A DNA stretch of 64,000 bases. It comes from Deferrisoma camini S3R1. Lineage in GTDB: Bacteria > Desulfobacterota > Deferrisomatia > Deferrisomatales > Deferrisomataceae. Shown here in pieces: positions 13,586 to 20,586 of the stretch. Numbering within the stretch: position 1 is the stretch's first letter; the number at the start of each line of letters is the position of its first letter. The stretch covers positions 4,172,552 to 4,236,551 of the forward strand of contig NZ_JAFN01000001.1 of assembly GCF_000526155.1 (NCBI RefSeq), in the 5' to 3' direction. A program made the translations under genes and the position numbers. The notes beneath the pieces are model-generated. The model did no database searches. It saw only the letters and a program-made list of their open reading frames with translations, and was not told the origin of the DNA.

Positions 13586-14548
13586 GTGGCACGGATACGG
13601 ACAATCAAGCCGAGTTTCTTCTTAGACGACGAACTCGCAGAGCTCCCTTACGCGGCTCGGCTGCTCTTTGCGGGCCTGTGGTGCCTGGCGGATCGCGAGG
13701 GCCGCCTCGAGGACCGGCCCAAGAGGATCAAGGCCGAGGTTCTCCCCTACGACGACGAAGACGTGGACGCGCTACTCACCGCCTTGGCCGAAGCCGGGTT
13801 CGTGCAGCGCTACGAGGTGGACGGTGCGCGGTACATCCAGGTGGTGAACTTCGCGAAGCACCAGAAGCCGAACCACCGTGAGGCCGCGAGCACGATTCCA
13901 CCGCCCGGTGGCAACGGGTCACAACCTTTCCCGGGCACACCCGGGCATGCCCAGGAAAGGCAGGGCACGCGTGACAATCCTTCCCGGGCATACCCCGGGG
14001 GAACAGGAAGGGAACAGGAAGGGAATATAGCATCCTCCTCCCTTCGGTCGGAGGATGCTTGCGCGGAGCCTTCGCGAGCTCCGGCTCCCGCGCTGCCGGC
14101 CGGCACCGCCCCGGGGCGAGATGAGGCGCCACCCGACAACGCCGACCCGCCCCCAGTGATCACGCTGCCCACGAACAGGCGAGGCACCGAGTACCCGGTG
14201 ACCAAAGCCCAGGTCGCCGAGTGGGCCGAGCTCTACCCCGCCGTGGACGTGGTGCAGGAGTTGCGCAAGATGCGCGGCTGGCTCCTGGCCAACAAGACGC
14301 GGCGCAAGACAGCACGGGGCATGCCCAAGTTCATCAACGCCTGGCTGACCAAGGAGCAGGACCGGGGAGGCGCGAAGGCCAGGGCCTCGCCTGCGACACC
14401 CACGTCAGGCAACGGAAGGGGGCTGGCGGCTGCTGTGTCCAAGTTCGGCGCGAGAGTTCGGCAGGAGGTGCACCATGACGACGGAACAGGCGACCGAGAT
14501 CGTGGCGAGGGTGTTCGCGCGTTACCCGGGGTCGGCCGCAACGGTTGA
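13586..14548 (+). CDS. Phage replication initiation protein (DnaD/O-like)
   Basis: 320 residues from GTG 13586. The N-terminal ~100 residues are a winged helix-turn-helix common in phage replication proteins (RTIKPSFFLDDELAELPYAA, LFAGLWCLADREGRLEDRP). A long Pro/Ser-rich linker follows, then a C-terminal helical domain (AQVAEWAELYPAVDVVQELR, FINAWLTKEQDRG) resembling the DnaT/DnaD replisome-loading part. It probably binds the phage origin and recruits helicase. The next gene overlaps it by 74 bp and may encode the loader partner. Confidence 0.75.
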   Translation: MARIRTIKPSFFLDDELAELPYAARLLFAGLWCLADREGRLEDRPKRIKAEVLPYDDEDVDALLTALAEAGFVQRYEVDGARYIQVVNFAKHQKPNHREAASTIPPPGGNGSQPFPGTPGHAQERQGTRDNPSRAYPGGTGREQEGNIASSSLRSEDACAEPSRAPAPALPAGTAPGRDEAPPDNADPPPVITLPTNRRGTEYPVTKAQVAEWAELYPAVDVVQELRKMRGWLLANKTRRKTARGMPKFINAWLTKEQDRGGAKARASPATPTSGNGRGLAAAVSKFGARVRQEVHHDDGTGDRDRGEGVRALPGVGRNG

Positions 14549-14837
14549 CGAGCTTGTGGTTGCCGAATGGGTCGCGGAGTTCCAGGAACGGTTCGAGGCG
14601 TACCCGCCAGAGAAGATCTTGGAGTACGCCAGGGATGCGACACGTAGGATGCCAGGGCAGTACGCGCCGAGCTTGCCTCAGCTCTGCGAGGCGATCCTGG
14701 AACGGCTGCACCGGGAGGAACAGACCCTCTTGCGCCTGGTGGAGCCGCCACCCAGTGAGACCGAGCGCAAGCGGGCACAGGCGTTCCTGCGCGAGATCTC
14801 GGCCAGGATCGGCCGGGGAACGGAGGCTGCGTCATGA
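14475..14837 (+). CDS. Putative helicase-loader-associated protein
   Basis: 120 residues overlapping the 3' end of the replication initiator by 74 bp in another frame. WVAEFQERFEAYPPEKILEYA and MPGQYAPSLPQLCEAILERL resemble the small helical phage proteins that regulate replicative helicase loading (G39P-like). Family assignment is tentative. Its stop overlaps the MazG-like start (ATGA). Confidence 0.5.
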   Translation: MTTEQATEIVARVFARYPGSAATVDELVVAEWVAEFQERFEAYPPEKILEYARDATRRMPGQYAPSLPQLCEAILERLHREEQTLLRLVEPPPSETERKRAQAFLREISARIGRGTEAAS

Positions 14838-15130
14838 GCGGCTTGGTGGGACTGGACGTTGTGAACGCGCTGATGGACCGGGTGGCGGCCGTGGAGCTTG
14901 AGCACGGGCCGATCGCGACCGCTCACGAGGGCTACGGCCTCTTGGCCGAGGAGGTCGCCGAGCTCCTGGACGAGATCCGCCACCGGGACCGCGTCTGGCG
15001 CCGGATCGAGGAAGAGGCCATAGACGTGGCCGTGGTGGCCCTGCGAATCGCCGCGCTGGCCCGGGCCCACACGGCGGACCTGTGGAAAGACGAGGGTGGC
15101 CATGGGATACGCTGCGCTCAAGCTTGCTGA
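14834..15130 (+). CDS. MazG-like nucleotide pyrophosphohydrolase
   Basis: 98 residues. GYGLLAEEVAELLDEIR followed by IEEEAIDVAVVALRIA reproduces the EExxE...ExxD metal-binding helices of the all-alpha NTP pyrophosphatase superfamily. Phage MazG proteins lower alarmone or non-canonical NTP levels. ATGA overlap with the upstream gene. Confidence 0.75.
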   Translation: MSGLVGLDVVNALMDRVAAVELEHGPIATAHEGYGLLAEEVAELLDEIRHRDRVWRRIEEEAIDVAVVALRIAALARAHTADLWKDEGGHGIRCAQAC

Positions 15131-15371
15131 TCCCACCCCTCCTGCCGCACCCCCCGAGCAACGCCTGTGGCAGGCCGTCGTGAGGCACGCTGTGGAGACG
15201 CTCCTCTACCCCGAGCAGCAGTGCCGACGGATGCAGCGGCGCGATCCAGAGCTTCTCGTAGAGCAGGAACAAGCGTACTTCAGGTCGCCCTTGTTCGAAC
15301 TGCACTGTTCGTGGGCCGGACTCGATCCGTTCAAGCTACGGGCGGCGCTGCGGAAAGCGGGGCTGCTGTGA
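15102..15371 (+). CDS. Hypothetical phage protein
   Basis: 89 residues from ATG 15102 (GAGGGTGG upstream), overlapping the MazG-like gene by 29 bp. Helical, with EQEQAYFRSPLFELHCSWAG and LDPFKLRAALRKAGLL. A familiar shape for phage genes near the replication/late boundary, but no function is recognised. Confidence 0.5.
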   Translation: MGYAALKLADPTPPAAPPEQRLWQAVVRHAVETLLYPEQQCRRMQRRDPELLVEQEQAYFRSPLFELHCSWAGLDPFKLRAALRKAGLL

Positions 15372-15400
15372 ACCAGTGGCGTATGGGAGGGAGGTGACAG

Positions 15401-15691
15401 ATGGCGAGATTGACGAAGTGCTCTTGTTGCGGCGGGGACGTGTCCTCCCGCGCGTGGTTCTGCCCCTCCTGCGGGCACCCTGTCTCTTCCCTGGAGTGGA
15501 CGGACACGGACAAGGCTATAGCGGCCGTCCTCACCGTGATCGTTCCCGGAGGGGGGCATGTGTACAAGAAGCAGTTCCGACAGGCGTTCCTTTGGTTCTG
15601 CGGGGTGCTGCTTGGATACGCCCTCTTGCTTGTTCCGGGGCTGGTGTTGCACGGGTTCTGTGTTCTGTCCGCCATGAAGGCGCCAGAGTAG
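15401..15691 (+). CDS. Zinc-ribbon membrane protein (TM2-like)
   Basis: 96 residues. An N-terminal zinc ribbon (CSCCGGDVSSRAWFCPSCG) is followed by two hydrophobic helices (AIAAVLTVIVPGGGHVYKK and FCGVLLGYALLLVPGLVL) similar to TM2-type domains. Domain logic resembles the prophage cargo protein at 6630-7082. Function unknown. Confidence 0.55.
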   Translation: MARLTKCSCCGGDVSSRAWFCPSCGHPVSSLEWTDTDKAIAAVLTVIVPGGGHVYKKQFRQAFLWFCGVLLGYALLLVPGLVLHGFCVLSAMKAPE

Positions 15692-15706
15692 GCGGAGAGA
15701 GGCTGA

Positions 15707-15880
15707 ATGAAGGGCGACCGGACCATCAGGCGTTGGCTGGTGTTCCTGCAGCGAGTACGGCAACAGCGCCCACTGCCTGTCTGGTGTCCCAAATGCCAAA
15801 CCCCTCTGGGCAAGGTTTGGGGACGCTACGAGTTGCGCTGCACGTCATGCGGCAAGATCACGGCCGGGATGCGAAGTTGA
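15707..15880 (+). CDS. Com-like zinc finger protein
   Basis: 57 residues. WCPKCQTPLGKVWGRYELRC, then TSCGKI, gives a four-Cys finger as in Mu Com, which activates translation of the mom DNA-modification gene by unfolding its mRNA. No mom-like gene is visible nearby; the next gene is the terminase. It could regulate another mRNA or have drifted in function. The family match is by Cys spacing and size only. Confidence 0.5.
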   Translation: MKGDRTIRRWLVFLQRVRQQRPLPVWCPKCQTPLGKVWGRYELRCTSCGKITAGMRS

Positions 15881-15886
15881 GATAGG

Positions 15887-15918
15887 GCATGTTTCGCTAT
15901 TGCGAGGCCTAGACATGC
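15887..15918. other. Two-stage hairpin after the Com-like gene
   Basis: GCATGT and ACATGC enclose a second stem TCGC-TATT-GCGA. The structure starts 7 bp after the stop of the Com-like gene. It could be a processing or termination signal, or part of the packaging region. The surrounding stretch 15881-16167 has no convincing gene. Confidence 0.35.
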
Positions 15919-16069
15919 TCGTTTAACTGTGCATCGAGACTCCACGGAGGGAGTGCCCAGGCCGCGCAGGGAGAGGCTGACCATGGATGGAGCCGCCCGA
16001 GGGGGTGGAAGGCCCCCGCACCGAAAGAGACCCGCCTTGGCAACGGGATTGTCCGTTGTTCTGGCGGGT

Positions 16070-16150
16070 TTTGTCTTTACGGGTCCTTCCGGGGCCGAAA
16101 ACCGCGGGTACGCGGCGAGGCGCGATGTTTTCCTAGGCACCGGGGCTGCC
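16070..16150. other. Candidate cos / terminase binding region
   Basis: Directly upstream of the Nu1-like small terminase lies a GC-rich non-coding stretch containing GGGTCCTTCCGGGG and a hyphenated dyad CCGCG-GGTA-CGCGG (16102-16115). In lambda-like phages cos sits immediately before the small-terminase gene and its nicking site shows partial dyad symmetry. Location and symmetry support the call; no nicking position can be proven here. Confidence 0.4.
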
Positions 16151-16167
16151 TAAGGGGACCGGGACCA

Positions 16168-16779
16168 ATGGCAGCGGAGGGTTGCACGCAACGGCAGGTG
16201 GCCGAGGCCTTGGGAGTCTCCCCCCGCCACGTGAGGCGGTTGATCGAGGACGGGGTGCTCCCCAGGCCGAAGGGCCCCCGTCGGTACGACCTCGCGGCCT
16301 GCGTGGAGGCGTACTACCGGTGGAAGTTCGACCGGGGAGACGACGGGGACTCCCCCGACCTGGCCCGGGAGCGGGCGTTGCTGGCCCGCAGTCAGCGCCA
16401 GAAGGTGGAGCTGGAGCTCCGGGTGCGCCGGCAGGAGCTCGTGGAGCTCGACCGGGTGGAGGCGGCGCTCACCGACGTTTTCGCTCGGTGCCGGGCAAAG
16501 CTCTTGGCGCTCCCCACGAAGGCGGCGCCGCTCCTGGTAGGCGTGGACTCGCTTCCGCGGGTGAAGGACGCCCTCGATGGGCTCGTCCGGGAAGTCTTGA
16601 CGGAGCTCGCCACGCTCGACGTGGAAAGACTGACGGAATCGCATGGGGCTGACGGAGACGATCCAACGGGCGCTGAGGACATGGGCCCCGCCGCCGAAGC
16701 TGACGGTGAGCGAGTGGGCCGACGCAAGGCGCGTGCTCAGTCCCGAGGCAAGCGCAGAGCCCGGGCAGTGGGCCACTGA
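16168..16779 (+). CDS. Terminase small subunit (Nu1-like)
   Basis: 203 residues. The N-terminal winged helix-turn-helix (CTQRQVAEALGVSPRHVRRL, then RRYDLAACVEAYYRWK) is the Nu1 type that binds cos. The central helical region (ERALLARSQRQKVELELRVR) mediates assembly. The 3' end overlaps the large subunit by 137 bp in another frame, so the basic C-terminal tail, rich in Arg, Ala and Gly, is dually encoded. Confidence 0.85.
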   Translation: MAAEGCTQRQVAEALGVSPRHVRRLIEDGVLPRPKGPRRYDLAACVEAYYRWKFDRGDDGDSPDLARERALLARSQRQKVELELRVRRQELVELDRVEAALTDVFARCRAKLLALPTKAAPLLVGVDSLPRVKDALDGLVREVLTELATLDVERLTESHGADGDDPTGAEDMGPAAEADGERVGRRKARAQSRGKRRARAVGH

Positions 16780-18517
16780 TCGTGTCCCGTACCTACGGGG
16801 GATCATGGACGCCTTCTCGGACCCCGAGGTGGACACGGTGACGGTGATGAAATCCGCCCAGGTGGGCGGGACGGAGTTCATCCTGAACGTGATCGGCTAC
16901 CACATCGACCAGGATCCGGCCCCGATGCTCGTGCTCCAGCCGACGCTGGAGATGGGGCAGACGTTCTCGAAGGACCGGCTCGCCCCGATGCTCCGGGACA
17001 CGCCATGCCTGAGGGGCAAGGTTCAGGACGCCAAGGCCCGGAACAGCGGGAACACCCTGCTCCACAAGACGTTCCCGGGCGGCCACATCACGATCGCTGG
17101 GGCGAACAGCCCGGCTGGTCTCGCATCGAGGCCCATCCGGATCGTGCTCTGCGATGAGGTGGACCGGTACCCCCCTTCGGCCGGCACAGAGGGCGACCCC
17201 GTGAACCTCGCGTTCAAGCGCTCGACCACGTTCTGGAACCGGAAGCGGGCTTTGATCTCGACCCCGACGATCAAGGGGCTCTCGCGGATCGAAGCGAGCT
17301 TCGAGGAATCGGACCAGCGGCGGTTCTGGGTTCCGTGCCCGGAGTGCGGGGAGCCCCAGGTGCTCCGTTGGGCTCAGGTGCGGTGGGAGCCGGGCAAGCC
17401 GGAAACGGCCTGGTACGAGTGCGAGCACTGCAGGGCCCACTGGGACGACGCGAAGCGTTGGGAGGCGATTCGGCACGGGGAGTGGAGGGCCGAGGGGGAG
17501 TTCCGCGGGCATGCCGGGTTTCATGTGTGGGAGGCCTACAGCCCGTGGGTGCGGTTGTCGGAGATCGTGGCGGCGTTCCTTGAGGCCAAGAAGCGGCCCG
17601 AGACGCTCCAAACCTGGGTGAACACGAGCCTCGGCGAGACCTGGGAGGAACAAGGCGACGAGGTGGACGGCCACGAGCTCCAGGAACGGTGCGAACAGTG
17701 GGATCCGGAGGTCCTCCCGGAGGGCGTCGTGGTGCTCACGGCCGGCGCCGACGTCCAGGACGATCGGATCGAGGTGGAGGTGGTCGGATGGGGCCGGGAC
17801 GAGGAGTCCTGGTCTGTCGCCTGGGAAACGCTGTGGGGCGACCCGCGGAAGCCTGCTGTGTGGCGGGAGCTCGATCGGTTCCTGCAGCGGCGCTGGGACC
17901 ACAGCCTGGAAGGCGTGCGGCTCGGCATCGCGGCAGCGTTCATCGACTCGGGGCACCTCCCCAAGGAGGTCCACAAGTTCACCCGCGGGAAGGCAGGGCG
18001 GCGGGTCTTCGCGTGCCGCGGCTCTTCGGAGCCCGGGAAGCCGCTCCTGGCCGGCGTAAGCCGCCGGAACGGCCAGCGCGTGCCCGTGTACTACGTCGGC
18101 ACCGACACGGCCAAGGGCACGATCCTGGCCCGGCTGAAGATCGAGGAGCCCGGGCCGGGGTACATGCATTTCCCCATCGGCCGGGACCGGGAGTACTTCG
18201 AGCAACTCACAGCGGAGAAGGCCGTTCGGAGGTACCGGAAGGGGCAGCCCTACCGGGAGTGGATCAAGAAGCGGGCTCGCAACGAGGCCCTGGACTGCCG
18301 GGTGTACGCGATGGCGGCCCTGGAGCAGCTCAACGCCAACCTGGACAAGCTGGCGGCCCAGCTCGAACGGCAGGCCGAGGCGGCCCAGCAGAAGACCCGG
18401 GAGCTCCTCGAAGACGCGGAAGATGCTGGGGTGACCCGGGAGGCCGTGGCCGCGGCGCACAAGCGCGTCCGGCCGAGGGCGCGTCGAGCCAGCTGGGTGA
18501 CCGGATGGAGGCGTTGA
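16643..18517 (+). CDS. Terminase large subunit, lambda gpA family
   Basis: 624 residues, usual for gpA-type proteins. The ATPase half has a Walker-A-like loop in VMKSAQVGGTEFILN and Walker B in IRIVLCDEVDRYP. A zinc-binding pair (CPECGEPQVL and CEHCRAHW) lies in the middle. The nuclease half contains LTAGADVQDDRIEVEVVGWG with metal-binding Asp. It packages DNA into proheads and cuts at cos. It starts within the small-subunit gene. Confidence 0.95.
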   Translation: MGLTETIQRALRTWAPPPKLTVSEWADARRVLSPEASAEPGQWATDRVPYLRGIMDAFSDPEVDTVTVMKSAQVGGTEFILNVIGYHIDQDPAPMLVLQPTLEMGQTFSKDRLAPMLRDTPCLRGKVQDAKARNSGNTLLHKTFPGGHITIAGANSPAGLASRPIRIVLCDEVDRYPPSAGTEGDPVNLAFKRSTTFWNRKRALISTPTIKGLSRIEASFEESDQRRFWVPCPECGEPQVLRWAQVRWEPGKPETAWYECEHCRAHWDDAKRWEAIRHGEWRAEGEFRGHAGFHVWEAYSPWVRLSEIVAAFLEAKKRPETLQTWVNTSLGETWEEQGDEVDGHELQERCEQWDPEVLPEGVVVLTAGADVQDDRIEVEVVGWGRDEESWSVAWETLWGDPRKPAVWRELDRFLQRRWDHSLEGVRLGIAAAFIDSGHLPKEVHKFTRGKAGRRVFACRGSSEPGKPLLAGVSRRNGQRVPVYYVGTDTAKGTILARLKIEEPGPGYMHFPIGRDREYFEQLTAEKAVRRYRKGQPYREWIKKRARNEALDCRVYAMAALEQLNANLDKLAAQLERQAEAAQQKTRELLEDAEDAGVTREAVAAAHKRVRPRARRASWVTGWRR

Positions 18518-18518
18518 C

Positions 18519-19088
18519 GTGAGAAACGTACCCGAGAAGCTCTACGCCGGAGACACGCTCAAGTTCGACGTCCCGGCCCCATCGGATGGCCACGCGACGT
18601 ACCGGGCCTCCGACGGCTGGGCTCTCTCCTTCCGCCTCGTGGGATCCGGGGGGACCCCGTCGTTCGACGCCACGGCCAACGGGGACGGGTTCTCGGTCAA
18701 CGTGGACGCCTCCACCACCGCGGGCTGGCCCCCGGGCTTCTACTCTTGGACGGCGTACGTCACCAAGGCCGGCGAGCGGCACATTGTCGGCTCGGGGCAC
18801 CTGGAGATCGCGCCCGACCCGACGTCCGCTTCGGCTACGGATGCCCGCTCGCACGTCAAGCGCCTCCTGGACGCGATCGAGGCCGTTCTCGAAGGCCGGG
18901 TCACCAAGGACGTGGAGTCGTACACCATCGGCGGCCGCCAGCTCACGCGGATCCCGATCCCGGAGCTCCTGCGACTGCGGGACAAGTACAAGGCGGAGTA
19001 CCGGCGAGAGCTCCAGGCCGAGCGACTGGCCAAGGGGCTCCGGAGCGGCCGGACGGTGCGGGTCCGCAACTTGGGTCAGAGGTACTGA
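18519..19088 (+). CDS. Head-tail joining protein, gpW-like with extra N-terminal domain
   Basis: 189 residues from GTG 18519. The C-terminal ~80 residues (VKRLLDAIEAVLEGRVTKDV, SYTIGGRQLTRIPIPELLRL) match gpW, which closes the portal vertex. The N-terminal ~105 residues form an added beta-rich domain (FYSWTAYVTKAGERHIVGSG) similar to baseplate/carbohydrate-binding folds. Lambda gpW is only 68 residues, so this is a fused form. Confidence 0.75.
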   Translation: MRNVPEKLYAGDTLKFDVPAPSDGHATYRASDGWALSFRLVGSGGTPSFDATANGDGFSVNVDASTTAGWPPGFYSWTAYVTKAGERHIVGSGHLEIAPDPTSASATDARSHVKRLLDAIEAVLEGRVTKDVESYTIGGRQLTRIPIPELLRLRDKYKAEYRRELQAERLAKGLRSGRTVRVRNLGQRY

Positions 19089-19089
19089 C

Positions 19090-20586
19090 GTGGGCCTCCT
19101 GGATTTCTTCCGGAAGAAGGCTGCGGACGCGGCGCCTCCGGCTGCGGCGCAGGCCAAGCGACTCGCTTCCGTGGGCCGCAGGCCGCCGCGGCGTTCATTC
19201 GACCTGGGGGGCGCGTCCTCCGTGACCGAGGGGTGGCCGGGTCGCGGGTCTCGCAGCATCAACGAAGACCTCCGGGCGCGGCTCCTGCTCATGCGCAAGC
19301 GCAGCCGGGACCTGGCCCAGAACAACGATTACGCGAAGCGGTTCAAGCGGCTGTGCATCACCAACATCGTCGGGCCGAAGGGCGTGGGGATGCAGGCCCA
19401 GGCCCGGAACCCGGACGGCGCCCTGGACGTGCCGGCCAACGAGCGGATCGAGGAGGGGTGGAAGCAGTGGGGCCGCCGCGGCAGTTGCGAGATCACCGGG
19501 ATGCTCAGCTGGGTGGATGTGCAGCGGATGTGTGCCGGGACGGTTCCGGAGGACGGCGAGATCCTGGTGCTCCTGGTGGAGGGACAGGCCGCCGGGAACC
19601 CCGAGGGGCTCGCGCTGCAGGTGCTGGAGCCCGACGCGCTTCCCATCCACCTGAACCGCGAGCTGCCCAACGGGAACCGCATCGTGATGGGCGTGGAGGT
19701 CACCCCGGCCGGGCGCCCCGTGGCCTACTGGCTCTCGCGCAAGCGGGACGCGTACCACTCTCTGCAGGAAGGGGACTACGTCAGATTTCCTGCCGAGAAG
19801 GTGATCCACCTCTTCGTGCCGGAGTATCCGAATCAGCTCCGGGGTATCCCGTGGTTCCACTCCGCCGGCGTGCGGCTCAATCAGATCGGGGCATACGAGG
19901 TCGCAGAGGTCGTAGCGGCGCGGCTGGGGGCGGCAAAGATGGGCTTCTTCACGCCCTCGGAGTCGGAGGAGTACGAGGGCGAGGGCGAGGATGACGACGG
20001 CGACATCATCACCGAGGCGGAGCCCGGGGTGTTCGAGAAGCTCCCGCCCGGGGTGCAGCTCCAGACCTGGGACCCACAGCACCCCAACGCGAACTTCGAC
20101 AAGTTCGTGAAGCGAGAGCTCATGGGCGTAGCGGCCGGACTCGGCGTCAGTTATCCGACCTTGGCCTCGGACCTGGAGGGAGTGAGCTACAGCTCCGGCC
20201 GGCTCGGGACCCTGGACGAACGCGACATGTGGATGTTCCTCCAGGACTGGTTTGCCGAGACCCTCTGCCAGCGCGTGTTCGAGGCGTGGCTCCCGAGGGC
20301 TCTGCTCTCCGGCACCGTGCAGCTACCGCTCCGAAAGCTGGACAAGTTCTCGGCGGTGCGCTGGCAGCCCCGCCGGTGGGCCTGGGTGGATCCCCTCAAG
20401 GACATGGTGGCCAACGAGAAGGCCGTGAAGCTGCGGATCAAGAGCCGCCGGCAGATCGTGGAGGAGAACGGCGGGGACTTCGACCAGACGATCGCGCAGC
20501 TGGAACAGGAGGAGAAGGCGCTTAAGGAGAAGGGCCTTCTGCCACCCGACAAGGAGGTCGGAAATGGAAAGGCAGCTACCGGCTGA
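19090..20586 (+). CDS. Portal protein, lambda family
   Basis: 498 residues from GTG 19090, immediately after the gpW-like gene. Contains RLLLMRKRSRDLAQNNDYAK, a standard portal N-terminal feature, and DLEGVSYSSGRLGTL in the conserved core. Forms the dodecameric DNA gate of the head. Its 3' end overlaps the protease-capsid gene by 23 bp. Confidence 0.92.
   Translation: MGLLDFFRKKAADAAPPAAAQAKRLASVGRRPPRRSFDLGGASSVTEGWPGRGSRSINEDLRARLLLMRKRSRDLAQNNDYAKRFKRLCITNIVGPKGVGMQAQARNPDGALDVPANERIEEGWKQWGRRGSCEITGMLSWVDVQRMCAGTVPEDGEILVLLVEGQAAGNPEGLALQVLEPDALPIHLNRELPNGNRIVMGVEVTPAGRPVAYWLSRKRDAYHSLQEGDYVRFPAEKVIHLFVPEYPNQLRGIPWFHSAGVRLNQIGAYEVAEVVAARLGAAKMGFFTPSESEEYEGEGEDDDGDIITEAEPGVFEKLPPGVQLQTWDPQHPNANFDKFVKRELMGVAAGLGVSYPTLASDLEGVSYSSGRLGTLDERDMWMFLQDWFAETLCQRVFEAWLPRALLSGTVQLPLRKLDKFSAVRWQPRRWAWVDPLKDMVANEKAVKLRIKSRRQIVEENGGDFDQTIAQLEQEEKALKEKGLLPPDKEVGNGKAATG

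Noticed and set aside
15929..16153. Possible 74-codon gene upstream of the small terminase
   Set aside because: No ribosome binding site or plausible domain; it overlaps the candidate cos region. Treated as non-coding.
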